Assembly (NCBI GenBank): GCA_038380795.1
Contig: CM076280.1
Coordinates: 4,885,501 to 4,949,500 of the forward strand
Direction of reading: 5' to 3'
Length of the DNA stretch: 64,000 nucleotides
DNA from: Pyrocephalus nanus
Lineage: Eukaryota > Chordata > Aves > Passeriformes > Tyrannidae
Under the pieces are notes generated by a model that did no database searches, had not been told where the DNA came from, and saw nothing but the letters and a program-made list of their open reading frames with translations. A program made the position numbers and the translations under genes. Within the stretch, counting starts at the first letter, position 1, and every line of letters begins with the position of its first letter. Positions 48,961 through 61,685 of this stretch are shown piece after piece.

Positions 48961-51900
48961 CCAGTGTTGGTGTGGGAAAGGGGTCCTTCCTTTCCCCACC
49001 TCCGGGACTGGGTTAGCCAAGAGTCTTCTGGACCATCCTGCTGGGAAAACCCGGCCAGCACGAGGCCATGGGTAGAACTAGAGGTCCTACAGCAAAGGGT
49101 CTCTCTCCCTCTCTCCCTGCTGTGGGATGCACCAGGGATGCTTCCCTGGCCCTTTCCCAGTACATCCCGTCGTGCCATCACATAGCACATAACAGTGACA
49201 GTTGCACAATCAGAGAGCTCAGGAACAAGCAGAGATCTCAATAAGTAACAAAACCCCTGCTTATCTGCCAGCGAAAGGATCCCCCAGGGACACATGTTCT
49301 AGCTGGCTGCCTACAATTTACTTTGACTTCTTGGGACAAAAGAAAGTTTGAAAGCCTTGGAGACAAACCAGGCTGCCTTAAAGACTCTGTCTGTGATAAC
49401 GATGCTGTTAGCATTGCTAACATGCTTCTGTATTCAGGAGGAACCGATGGGGCTTAGTAGGGGGGAGAACAATGGATCAGAGCAGCCAGGTTTCTGAGTT
49501 TTGTTATTTTTAATTGACTGCCACCTTGAAATAGTTCCTCTTCCCGACATGAAAAAAAAAATGTAAAAAAAATCCAAACAAAGCAAAAGACATCTTGAGT
49601 CTGTCAGATCTGTTTCAGCAGGGCATCAACTCAAAGCCTCAGCGACACCAGTGCTGAAAGCTGAGCACATGCTTGGGCTCTGCTGCTGAATCCAGACGAT
49701 GCTCCCAGAGCAAATTCACACCAATTCTTGTCCCACAGTTACAGGACATGACAGTCATTATCCCCCAGCCACGCTGCACACTGGGAACTTCAGGCCTTTC
49801 AAGCTTAAGGGGTTTCAGGTTTTCCCCTTGGAGAAAGTACAAGATGCAAGCACAAGCAGAAAGACAAAATCTGCCCCCCTCCCTCATCCAAAGCACAGAA
49901 ACACCTTCAAGCTCTTCTTTTTCACTAAATACTTATTTTCTTCTCAGATTTACCTCCCCAGCCCTTCAGGGAAGGAACAGACCAATGCCTGACAGCAGCC
50001 AGACCAAACCCAGACCATCAAGCACCACTGGAGACTGTGGGGAGAGGAGCAAGGGTCTCAAGGGGAGGTGGTCCCAGGGTTCTGCCACAGGCAGTGTCAC
50101 CTCCCTGCTGTCCCTGTGCCCAACAGCTTAGCCCAGCCCAATCCTAACTTTCAGAGAGATGAGCCCTGGGCCACACTGCATCATACTTTTTCCCCTGGAG
50201 TTGGCACCCAGCCCTCCCTCTATAGTTTCTCCTGGCTTGGTTTCAACAGCAATAGGTTTTATTATTCTGCCTTGCTGCCCTAATTCTCTCTGCACTCAAT
50301 TTCCCATTGACCCTTTTGCTGCGTTCGCTCGCTCTGGGCAGCCAGCAGGCAGCATTCCCTCACCTGCTCACATGGAATGGGAGCAGAGGGGTGTGAGAGG
50401 CATCTCCTGGTCCTGCTGGCACCTGCACAGACACAGTCCTGCAGGAGAAGAACACCGGGGAAGCTTCTGAAGGGAGCAGAAAGGCATGGAGCAGGAGATG
50501 GTGAACAAAAGGAAGGCCGAGGAAATAAAAAAATGATGCATCACAAAGAAAACAAAGGGTTAGGGGGAGAAAAAGAAGAGCAAGAGCAGCAGAAATTCAG
50601 CTGATGACGTAGGAAGTGCAATGCCCAGGACATAGTGATCAAATAGCTGCAAGCACCAGGAGCAAGGCACCGGCAGAGCTGCCATTGCCTCGCCTCAAGG
50701 GAACTCTCCCAGCTCCAGGTGTCACCAGTTCAGCCCTACATGGATTCTGGTCACCTTTTCCCAGCGCTGCTGGGACACCCAGCACAGCAGCAGGGGGAGA
50801 TGCAAATGGTTTTGCTCCCAGGACTGCATAGGTTCACTTCTGCTTTCTCTCCTGACATCTGTTCAGTCCCACAGGCTGGGCAGAGGGAGGTGGCCGCCCC
50901 CAAATCACATCTGGAGTTTCCCCAAAAACAGTGGATTGCTCCTAGGAGAGGACCCACCTCAAAGCCAGCATTACCGCTCTGATTGCTACATCCACCTGCC
51001 TCAGGCTGCAAGGCTGGTGGGACAGGAGCATGGCACATCCTCATTTTGCCTTTAGCCCAGGACTTTCAACCCCTCCACGCAGGAGAAGGATGGGTATGCA
51101 CAAAGCACAGCTTTCCTAACCCACATCCTCTGTCCCACTGACACTGGCTGTCCCTAGAAGTCACCTCACCCACTCCCCCTGGCTGTGCCACCCCACCCCA
51201 GCCCACTCCATTCTCGGTCTTATTTGCAGAGGGCAGGCAAACACCCCCAGCCCTGCCAGAGTGAGAACAAGGGGATCAGTGCCATAACAGCCCAGGGGGC
51301 TCCGGGGAGGAGGAGGAGAAGGAGAGGCTGGCTCGCAGCTGCCTGCCTAACACAATGCAGAGATGGAGAATGGCCTGTGATTACAATCTGAAGGGCTTCT
51401 ATGCACTGAAAGGGAACTGATTCAATTGTGCTGCAACTCCTGAGAAGCTGTCGGCAATCAAGCCATTCTCCCGGCTACAATCATCGGAGGCAGGGTGGAG
51501 AGAGCAGGAAAAAGTATAGCTTACGTGATGGCAAGGTACAGCAGCACGGCTCATTCCACAGCTGTGATTTCCATCCCCATCAGCATCCGTCACAGGGAGC
51601 ACCAGGGACACCGGGAGGAGGGGAGGGACAGAGGAGAGGCTGGTTCGTGAAATGCTGTTCTGGTGAATGCTGGATGCCTGCAAGAGCTGCCAAACCATGA
51701 CTTCAAGGAGTGGAGGAGCAGGGGATGCTGAAGGGGATGAATTTGGGACGAACTGTTTGTGACCACTCGTTTCTGTGTGCATCACATCCCCCTGGGCTGC
51801 CACTGGCCACAGGCAGCATGAAGGCAGCCACTTATCCCACACAGGGGAACACGTCCACCCCAGGCACCTTCTGCATCCCAACTCCCTTCCCTGGATCCAG

Positions 51901-52584
51901 GTAACTTAGGTTGAATTTCAGCCCAGCCTCCCGTCCCTACGCAGACCCATCAGCAACTGCTCCCGCAGCTGAGCCCAGCACCCATCCCTTCACTCAGAAA
52001 TCAGAAGGAATGGCTGTGGAGCTGCCAGCAATCCCTCCTCCATCTCCAGAGTCAAGCTGCTGAAAACTGCCTCTAACATCTCACTGCAAACCTCAGACCA
52101 AGCCAAAAAAACTATAACACAGTTTAGCTGGAAACAAACCTCCCCCCAGCCCCTGCCCCTCCCTGTACACCCACTGTCCACAGGGAGCGTGAAGACCCCG
52201 GGGAACATTCCAGGGGAAGGTGAGGAAGCAGATGCTGCAGAGCGGGCGGGCACCAAAGCCAATGGCAATGCCAACCCCTTCCCAGGCTGGAGTTGCCCAT
52301 TGCTGCTCATGTCCAAAATTCAATACACAGAGCTGGGAGTAACCCCAAGAATGTTTCAGGTTTTAGGGCTGCAAGAGACTGGAGTTCATTTTAAAAAGGC
52401 AGCACCATGCCAGAAATGCTCACTTTGCCACCAGCTCCACCCAGCCACTAATCCCAAAACCAAGCCACAGCTGAGCATGTTATTTCAGAGTTTATCCCCT
52501 CGCCATGGACAAGCTCTTTAAAGACAAAAGCAAATCCAAAAGCTTCAGCACCAAGACACGTGTCCACCTCCACTGGGCACTGTC

Positions 52585-52738
52585 ACAGTCTCCCCAGGGC
52601 AGTGGTCATGGCCCTAAACCTGCCAGAGCTCATGGAGCATTTGGACAACGCTCTCAGGCACATGGTGGGATTGTTGTTGTGCCCTGTGCAGGGCCAGGAG
52701 TTGGACTCAATCCTTCCAGCTCAGGATGATTCTCCCTG
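52585..52738 (+). mobile_element. CR1-X-like LINE 3' end fragment
   Basis: Shares 'tccccagggcagtggtca', 'catttggacaacgctctc', 'aggcacatggtgggattg' and 'gcagggccaggagttggact' with the copy at 46798, and ends 'ccttccagctcaggatgatt'. The internal 'gatccttgtgggtc' segment seen in the SINE tail is shortened here by a deletion. Confidence 0.87.
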
Positions 52739-52789
52739 TTCACCCAGCTGAAGGGTTTTTCCAGCTTTGCAAAACTACCACTAAAGAAA

Positions 52790-53080
52790 TTGCAGCTCTC
52801 CAAGGCTTCTTAAAATCAGCAGAATGCATTACATGCATGTTGGTAGGTAGAAGCTATCCTATTATCCAAGGAGATTATAATTACCTCATTTGCCTATTAA
52901 AAGGAGACTGTGACAATATTTAAGTTAGAATGCTTTGGTTATTTGCTTAAAAATTATGTGGTGGCAATCAAGTGAAAATTGAGGCTGTAATGCAGCCATA
53001 GCAATATTGCCAGTAATTTGTGTAACCAATAACGATTATTTTTAATGTATCAGCCAACATATTTAAATATGCTTTTTTTA
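52790..53080. promoter_or_regulatory. Possible conserved non-coding element
   Basis: Starts soon after the CR1-X-like copy: 'gagattataattacctc', 'tttgcctattaaaag', 'gacaatatttaag', 'gccatagcaatattgcc', 'accaataacgattattttta'. Long AT-rich non-repetitive stretch ending in a TA/CA microsatellite. Confidence 0.35.
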
Positions 53081-53125
53081 TATACACATATATACATAAG
53101 GGTACATATACATACTGATGGGCAA
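53080..53125. repeat. TA/CA-rich microsatellite-like stretch
   Basis: Irregular ATACA/TATA units (tatatacacatatatacat, then tacatatacatac). Marks the right edge of an AT-rich block. Confidence 0.75.
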
Positions 53126-54606
53126 CATGGGCTCAATTTCCCTCCCCTCCCCGAAAACTGAGACCTTTGAAGAATCTTTCTTTGAAGCATCACACTCTGC
53201 CAAATGGATGCAGGAGATAAAGTCCTCCATCAGCTGACAGCAACTGGTATGATCAGAGAAGAATAATTCACTGAGCCCCACAGGAAAGGAGAAAGTGTGT
53301 GAGACAACATGATTTTCCTTCTCTATAAGCCCATCTTGGGGTCAATAGCTCTTCTACCCTGAGATTACTGGGGAAAACATCCTGAACTCTTTCTTACAAG
53401 GCTTCTATAGCTCTGCTCCAAGGCTTTAACCTCTGTTTTTAATATAGAGCCCACCCTGTGTGCAGGGCATAAGGTTTCTTTTCTTCTAAATAATAAAAGA
53501 GGAAAAAAAAAAGGAAATAGACTCCTACATTTTCACGTGGCACTGCCCTCAGAAAATGGAAATCTGATTACTTATTCCTTACAATCCCAAATTACCCCTG
53601 CCAGGCCAGACACAGTGAATAAATCCTTGCTTTTAGAGATATCCTCTCCATTATAAGTGCATGATGGGGACCAGTATCCCATTGACCCGAGGACACCGGG
53701 AGCACCAGCTGCAACCCCCTGGGTCTGTGTCACTGCCTCCCAGCCACCAAGCAATCCCCGGAGGGATTAGCAGGAGAGCCCAGCAGGATGATGCATTTTC
53801 CCAGCTGACAGCAGCCTTTGGGAGAGCACAGACACCAAAACTCAATTTCCTTCTCTGCTGTGGCATTTAACCTTGCAGAAAGGAGCGAGAGGATGGGGTG
53901 AAGGAGGAGGGAGGCAGGGGAGGGATGGATGGTTCTATTCAAAGCCATCCCTCCCGCATCCCACCCTTCACTAGAAGCCCAGGAAGAATCTTGTTTTATT
54001 TGTAAGAAACAGGAAAAAAAGGGCAATATTCTGGTCAGTTGTAGCCTTCCAGCAGTTGGAGTCTGGGAGGGAGCTGCCATCTGAGCAGCACTTCCAGAAT
54101 CCAGCTGTTCCCAAAGTCGCAGGCTGGAGTGATCACAGCAATCCCCCAGCACAACCCCTTGCCCAAGAGCATCCACCTAATTTCATCTGAGGATTTCAGC
54201 TTCGTTTTTAGCCTGAATTTATCTAATTTCAGCTTTCAGCTACTGGATACAGCTCTGCCTAAGCCTACTAGGCAGGGGGGCTCTGCTCTGAAGAGCCTGA
54301 TTTTCCCAAACAGAGAAAGCTGGTGTTACTTTTCACCAGGCTTTCACATCAGAGAAAGGCCACAGCCATGTGCCTTGAGAACGGGCTACGTTTACCACAC
54401 AGAAGAGAAAATAATGATTCCCAAGGGCAGTGCTGGGCTATGCTGCAGCCTCCCTGCTCCCTGTGCACAGGAGGACTGACCTAAGGCTGCTGTCCATGGA
54501 CAGACAGGTCATCCACAGCTCTGCCCATCTCCAGGGGTCAGCATCTCCAGGAAATAACGCCCCTCCAAGTCAAATGAGGTATGAACTATCAAAAAGGCTG
54601 CATCAG

Positions 54607-54730
54607 AAGTGTTGGGAGCTCCAGGCCAGGTTGGATGGGGCTCAGAGCAACCTGGTTTAGTGAAAGGTGTCCCTGCCCATGGCAGAGCTTTAAAACCCCT
54701 TCCAATTCAAAACAGTTTGGGATTATATCT
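54607..54730 (+). mobile_element. CR1 LINE 3' end fragment
   Basis: Plus-strand CR1 end: 'aggccaggttggatggggct', 'agagcaacctggtttag', 'aaggtgtccctgcccatggc', 'cccttccaattcaaaac', ending in a degraded 'tttgggattatat'. Severely 5' truncated. Confidence 0.9.
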
Positions 54731-55660
54731 ACTTAGCCAAAATTGTGCATCCTGGTTGCCCAGCTAATTTCAGTCCTTCACATCTGACACGGCTTCTTAG
54801 CTCAGGTACAGAGTTGTACCAAACACTAATACAACTCCCACAATATCCCCCAAGCTTTTCCTAAAAGCTGTGCCAACAGTAAAACAGCTGCAGCATCATT
54901 TTTTTATTATTGTTATTTTATTTTTAAAAAGCAGCAGACTGTGGCTCCAGCAGCACAGAACTAAATACCAAACTGCAGGAGAGCAGGAACTCCACTCAGA
55001 GTCTAATTAGGGGTCAGCCGATGTAGAAGGCAGAAAAGCAGGATCTGAACAAGGTCAAGGAACACAACTTCTTTGAGGAATGGCGGAAAAGAGGCATGCT
55101 AAGCAACCTGGCAGCATTATCAGCAAAAGAAAGCCTTTAAAATAAATGAAGGTGATTTAGCGGGGTCTCATTTCAGCGGATTTTCAGGGAGCTTATGATA
55201 AAAGTACTTCATAAAAGATTAAGGAAAATAAACAGCTACCCAGGAAGGGGCACCGCCAGGCAGGGATTACAGCCGGCAAGGCAAAAGGAAACAAAGACAG
55301 CGCTTCCCAAATTGAAAAGAGGCTGGGGGGGGCCAACTGTGTTATGGGGACGCTGCAAGACACAGAGAGCAAGTCACAGTTTGTGGAGGATCTCGGGGAT
55401 TTTTGGTTTGCTGCGGCTACAGGGGCCGAGCATCTCCGGCTGGATTCATTACCCGCCACGGGAGGTGGACGATGAAATTTCGTTTAAGCGAGTAAATGAA
55501 CATGTTCTGCACACTGAACCGCTCACCAGGGGAGGGTGGATCAGCTGAATAACCACGCTGAGCCTGTATTTTATTTGATTTACCTCCCATACAGCCGACA
55601 GAGGAGACTCCAAAGGTGGATGACGAAGCTGCATCCCTGCGGTGGGATGCATCAAGAGCC

Positions 55661-55930
55661 CTGGACAAGGGGGAATGGCTTCAAACTGACAGAAGGCAAG
55701 GTTAGATTAGATAATAGGAAGAAATTCTTCCCTGTGAGGGTGGTGAGGCCCTGGCACGGTTTGCCCAGAGAAGCTCTGGCCTCCCCATTCCTCGAAGTGT
55801 CCAAGGTCAGGTTGGATGGGGCTTGGAGCAACCTGGTCTGGGTGGAAGGTGTCCCTGCCCATGGCAGGGGGTTGGAACAAAATGAGCTTTAAAATCCCTT
55901 CCAACTCAAAACATTCTAGGATTCGATGAT
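55661..55930 (+). mobile_element. CR1 LINE 3' end, about 270 bp
   Basis: Plus-strand CR1 end with 'gggggaatggcttcaaactg', 'gattagataataggaag', 'cttccctgtgagggtggtg', 'gttggatggggcttggagc', 'gtgtccctgcccatggcag', ending 'cattctaggattcgatga'. It lies about 0.9 kb from, and in the same orientation as, the copy at 54607. The two overlap in content, so they are separate insertions rather than pieces of one element. Confidence 0.94.
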
Positions 55931-57469
55931 ATATTTTGGGAGGTGTTTGGAGGGGGCTGCCAGCTCAGGAAAGCAAATTAAATTGAAGACAAGCTGGTTC
56001 AGTGCTTTTCATTAACAACCATCCAAGGGAGGGAGAGGGGGAATGTAATTCCCAAGTCTATGATAAAAACAGTAAAAAAATAACCAACGGAATTCTTCAT
56101 GAGAAGCAAACACAGAGTAAATCAATCAAACCCTGCTCCCCTGTGACAGGAGAGGACGCATCATTGAGCAACGCTCATTGCTCCCCGTTGGTGATTTCTC
56201 ATCTCACCCATGCTAGAAAGACTTGCAGAGCAGTTGCCCTGGGGGCCATGCAGGAAATGCACCTCCCCTTCTTCATCCCACAGTGCTCCAAACACCCCTG
56301 AGTGAGGCACCTCACTGACAACACCACCGAGACACAAATCAGTCCTTTGGCAATTTCAGACCTTGCCATTTTTCCAGGAGGGTGCCACATTAGCAGCCTC
56401 TGATACCTAAGGAGATGCTGTTCAGCTACAACTTCTGGAGAATTCGAGAGACAGGAAGTGTCCAGCTTCCCAGGGGTCTTTCAGTAGGGAGCACTAATGA
56501 CATCAATCAGAAAGTCAGTTGAGCTTCATACGCCCACCATCCTGTGGCACTTCTTCGTCAGCATCTCTAGCAGCATTTGACAGCAGCAGGAGCACTCTTC
56601 CAACAAATCCCAAGTGTGGCATTTCAATCCTATGTACAGGAAAACACGGGGGTTGAGATGCCTCATGTCCCAGCACTGCCTTTTGGCCAAGGAGCAACCA
56701 AAGACATGCTGAGGGCCACCTGCACAACCTCCTTGCTCAAATGTCATGGAGCCAGAAGCAATGGTGAAGACTAGGCTTTTGACTGTAGGACTGGAGACAG
56801 CAGGTAAAGCAAGTGGTGCCACATCTCCAGGGGGAAAATCAGCACCTCTTTAAAGGACCTTGCATATAAATTCACCTAAATTGCCAGGTAACCCCTTCAA
56901 ATTGGATAAACTGGTGAAGACAAGGAAATTTCCCCCCTTGCACTCTCCAGGCTGCTGGTACATCCCCAAGGCTCTGCAGCAGAGATGCTTCCAAAAAAAC
57001 CACAGAGGTTTTAAGGGACAAAACCTTTAACATTTAGTCTGAGCATGGACTTGAGACTCTGCTTTATACCCCAAAAGCAGTGCTGGGTACCAGCATGGAG
57101 CCCTGTGGTGAAGACTGGGAAAAGACAGTCACTTACTGGATCTAACTGGAAGAGGGAGGAAAAGCTCCACAGGGGCCCCATCCACAGGAGCATCCCAGGA
57201 GTGAGTGTGTCACGCCACGGTGCAGCACATCCTCATCCCACACTTCATCCTAACAAAGACACAACTGACATCTCCCCAAATCCCCCTCTCAGCCAGAGCC
57301 AGCAAACTATGGATTGGTCAAATTTACGCCTCCGTGCGTGTCCAGTGCCTACTGTTTCTGGAAACACTGCTAGGGAAAACCCCTTCAAATGGGATTTCTC
57401 CCCACTGGGTTTTCTCCTCCGGTACAAATCTATTTGAAAAGGAGATAAAGCATCTGCAGTTTGACTGAG

Positions 57470-57690
57470 GTTTTATTCAGAGAAAGCTCTGGCTCAGAAA
57501 TAATTGTCGTTTGCTATAATTGGTGAGATGCAGGAAGGGACTGGATACAAGTGGAGTCTGGTGCAATTTTGGGAGATTTGTTACGCTTAGCTCGCTTCTA
57601 TCAATTTCAGTGGCTCAGACGCTTATGACCTGTTGCTCGGCTTATTGTGAAAATGGCTTTTATTTACTGCACTTCCATTAAAAGATGAAA
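57470..57690. promoter_or_regulatory. Possible conserved non-coding element
   Basis: Complex sequence with 'cagaaataattgtcgtttgc', 'tataattggtgagatg', 'tgttacgcttagctcgcttc', 'atcaatttcagtgg', 'cttattgtgaaaatgg' and 'atttactgcac'. Retained CpGs and ATTG/TAAT words. No repeat or coding signal. Confidence 0.38.
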
Positions 57691-60194
57691 TCCATGCATA
57701 GGGCTCACAGGGCAGAAAATCACAGTTTACGTCCCAGCTTATCTCCCTTCAGCGGCCTCAGCTCATTTTTGCCCTGGCTCACTCCCAGCTGCTATAAAAA
57801 GAGCATTTCCGAGCACTGTTTCGAGTGGCCAAGGCCCCCTTCCAGCCCACGGGGCTGGAGGCATGTTCAGGTTTTAAGGGAGTGCTCAGCACTGTGGGTG
57901 CCACGTCAGCTGGAACGGGGAGGAACAGGGATGGTGAGGGCAGTGGGATGGAGACCCTGCAGGGGGACAGGGATGTAATGGCCCATCCAGGCTCTCAGCT
58001 CACAGGGCACAGGAAAGGTCTGATCCTTTAGCAACAAACACAGACCCTGCTGCACTCATAACCTCCTGGAGGGCAGGTTCTTGCTCTCCTGGCTCTCCAG
58101 GTCTTCCAAGCCTGCACTCTCTGCAGCACAGGCACCACCAGTGCAGCAGCAGGCTCAGCACCTCCTTCTGCATCGCTTCCCTTCCAGTACTGCACCAGTA
58201 GCTCTTCCCCCAGCTCTGTGGCAGCTGGTGAGGGCATCAGCAAGGATAGATTAAGCAGGGAAGGGACACAGGGCACTCCACTGTGCCGGGTCCCGCTCTC
58301 CATGACAGGCAACACCAGCCGTGCAAAACAATCCAGGGAGGGAGGATGGTGTGCAGGCATCCCGAGCTCTCCTGTCCTCCTAAGAGCCCATTTGAACAGC
58401 AGACACACTGTCTCCAAGGGTAGCTGGAGAGGGTCCCCAGCACCAGCGTGGAGTTGCTAAGGTTACCTCCTCAGCTGCCTAATTAGAGGAGCTGTCACCG
58501 TCTCACAGAGATCAGGAGACGTGCGCACGTGGGGGAGCTTTCAAACGCACAGATCATTTTTAGCACGCTAAAGCAGAGAGAAAACCCCAACTTCTGAAGG
58601 GACAACGTGTCACAGCCATCAGCACAGACAGCAGCATCCTGCTCTCCTGCTGTCCAGCCACTTGCTGAGCCATGGGAAGAGCTGTGGGATAGAGAAGTGC
58701 ACGAAGCAGCAGCTTCCCCAGCTCTGAGAAGCAGCAGATCCTGGTCTGTCGAATCCACTTAACCATTTCTTCCACTTTTGGCTTTGCTCTTCCCCTGTCT
58801 CCTCTCCTCAGCCCTCTCTGCACCCCCAGCCTGCAGGCAGGGTGGCAGGAAAGGAGCCAAGAGGGTCTGTCCCTCCCTCCCACCTCCACAGGGGAATTTT
58901 ACACCACTTGGTAATGCAAAGGGAGCCCCTCCAGGCTCCTGCAAACAGTGGGTAAGGAAGAGGTACAGGAGCTGTGCTCACTCGGTCAAAGTCATTTCAT
59001 GAGTAAATAGCAGAGCCAAGAAGAGAATCCCAGAATGACACAAGAGCCTTTTATTTTCCACCAGGTGAACCCACACGTTCCCATACGCTTCCTTTAACTG
59101 CAGCACAGGAAGGATCATGGAGGGAAGCTTTATCCCCCAGCCACCAACACAGCTAAGAGTTGGTTTCACCTCCTGAAAACAGATCCCAAATCCCATAGAC
59201 AAGGTCAGGAACCAAGCTGAGAGCACGGAATAAGGCGCAACAGGAAATACATCCCCTCAAGGAGGCTCAGAAGAGTCTTTTGGGAATCACCCCAAGTGTG
59301 GCACAGCTGCCTCTTGGGGCAGCCAGCTCTGAACACCTCCCTACCCACTCCCAAGCCCCTCCTCCATGGTGCAGAGGAGGTAAGACCATCCACATTCACT
59401 GCTAACCCTCAGATTTGGGAGTGCTGGACAGGGGAAGCCCAGGACACTCCCACCCAGCACTATCCAGCTGCTGACACCCTTGGGAGAAACCACAAAAGCC
59501 ACCAGTCCCTGTGGCCTGACCTTCAAGGAACAGGAGCAGTGGTATTCCTGGATGGCAGCGCTGCTGGGGCTGATTTTGCTGGTTCAGAAAAGTTTAAGAG
59601 CAGCAGGATAAAAAAAGGAGACGCAGCCAAAAAACGCAAAGAGATCCCTGGAACTGAAACACTTGCCAAGTTTCTCCCTTACACTTCAAGACACCCACTC
59701 ATCCTCCCCAAGGGCTTGTCAGACTCACATGGCAAAAAATACACGCTCCACACCTACCCGAGCCCAAAAGAAAAGACCCTGAAATAAACCTGGAATCCAG
59801 GGCTGGCAGGAAGACAAAGTTGGGGGCGGAAGAGGAATTTTTGGTGTCTATTTTCTAAGGAAGGAACTGCCTGACAGCTCTGCTGCAGCAGACCAGGGCT
59901 CGCGGCCCCGTAACTCGCACAGCCCCCTCAGACACGGCAGTAGATTGCTTTTAACTGCAGGGCACCCACTCAGAGGCCCCTGGGTATCTGAGGGAGTGCA
60001 GTGGAAAATAGAGCTTGATGAGAATTTGACAAACAAGGCATCTCCACAAGCTGGTGCATTCAACTGGTCACGGGAGAGAAAATCCCAAGAAAAAGTGGTC
60101 GGTGTGTGGTCAGTGTTGCTGTTTCCTCACCTGAACTGCAGGCAGCTGGCAAAGGGGGGAGGTGGGATCAGAAGAGCTGCCTCAGACACTCTGG

Positions 60195-60265
60195 ACACCT
60201 TTCTGTGTGCCACCTTCACGGGCAAGGGGGTTGGAATGAGATGATGCCTTCCAACTCAGGCTGCA
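60195..60265 (+). mobile_element. Relic CR1 3' tail
   Basis: 'cgggcaagggggttggaatg' followed by 'agatgatg' and 'ccttccaactc' follows the end of a CR1 3' UTR with a deletion of the middle 'ctccagaggtc' segment. Short and diverged. Confidence 0.6.
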
Positions 60266-61041
60266 GTGATGGAGAGCCTGTGTTAGGCTGGGGACTGCAG
60301 CTTCAGCTGGCAAAATGAAACACTGGGATAGGGGAGCCAGTCCCTGGACAGGGTCCCAGCTGCTGTATGTGCCCAGTGTCTCCAGGCTATTCCCTTTCAT
60401 TATACCAGTGTCTCATGGCCAGCCTCCACCCCCCAGCCCAGTGTCTCCAGTGCCATGGGTGAGCTGGAACAGCCTGGACTGGGCAAGCCCTGCAGCACAG
60501 CAGAGGAGCAGGAGCAGCCCAGAGTCAGGGCCAACGATGGCCAGCTCCAGCCTCCCCTCCACTCTGCACTGACAGGATGATGTTTGGCAAATCCATTACA
60601 CAGAGGTTGCTAAACATCTGGGGAAAATTTGTTTCCACAGACCAACTCGAACTGCAGCGAGCACTGCTGGGGTCAGAAGTGGTGAGGCAAGGATGGGATT
60701 TGCAGGTGTCCGTGCTTCATCTGCATCTCCTCATCTCACACCCTCTTCCCGCCACTCTGCTGATCCATCAGCTGCCTGGAGGGAAGCAACACCCAAGGAG
60801 ACAGGAAACACCCACTATTCCCTCCACTGGGGTTCACAGAGCTCACCCTGCCCAGCACATACCAGTGACACCAATAAGAACCACCCCACCACACTGGACA
60901 CATGGTCATCTACGTGACAGCCAAAGCCAGCAGCACCTCAAAGTGCCTTCACTGATATCTGGGGGCAGTCACGTTTGATTCTGGCCAGGGAAGGTCTTGT
61001 CAAGAGCTGTCTTTCCTGCAAACTTTTCTTCTCTTCTTTTC

Positions 61042-61058
61042 TTTTTTTTTTTTTTTTT
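61042..61058. repeat. Poly-T tract
   Basis: 17 T preceded by a CT-rich stretch (ctcttcttttc). Confidence 0.9.
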
Positions 61059-61189
61059 AATGTGTCAGTTTAAGATTGTAAAAATACTTTCATCTTTAAA
61101 ACAGTGTCACAACTCCCCTTCAGCATTTTCATAACAATGCTGCCATTCTGGCTTCAAAACATCTTCCCAAACTTATTGTTCACACATGC

Positions 61190-61330
61190 GCCGAACTTTA
61201 AAGCTCCAAACTGAGGGACTGCGATGAAACTGGAACAAGCTGCTCTTTGAATAAAGACAAGTTTTCCTTTCATCTCGTGCTAATTAACAGAAGCATCTTT
61301 CCCTCTGCGCCGGCCCCTGGTCAGCACTCG
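61190..61330. promoter_or_regulatory. Possible conserved non-coding element
   Basis: Short block with 'catgcgccgaactttaaagc', 'ctttgaataaagacaag', 'tctcgtgctaattaacag' and CpGs at both ends. Weak evidence from texture only. Confidence 0.27.
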
Positions 61331-61597
61331 GCACATCCGTGAGACCTCAAAGAGAAAGTTCCCTCTTTCCTCACCACAGCCCGCCTGTGCGAGCACAGCA
61401 CAACATCCCCAGCATCAGGGGGACTTCCCAGAGAGCCCAACGCAGGGAAGATGCAGAAGGGAGAAGCAGGAGCCCCTCAGGAGCAGCTGTGAGACCCTTT
61501 CAGCTCACTCAGCGTGAGTATTATTGCAGCTGCACACAACCAAGCATCCTGCAGGAACACAGGAGCAACACAAGGCTGGCAGCACCCCCACACCTCC

Positions 61598-61685
61598 AGC
61601 TATGGAGCCTCCATCCTGCCCAAATCCCAGCTCTTGTCCCTGTTACTGCACACCACTGGGCCATAGCATGTTAAGGAACTGCTCC
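61598..61685 (+). repeat. Diverged duplicated block, copy 1
   Basis: Shares 'atcctgcccaaatcccagct' plus 'cttgtccctgtt' exactly with a block at about 62871-62958, flanked on both sides by weaker matches ('cacctcca', 'actgggcca', 'gttaag'). It matches no CR1 part I know. It may be an unclassified interspersed repeat or a local segmental copy about 1.27 kb apart. Confidence 0.8.
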
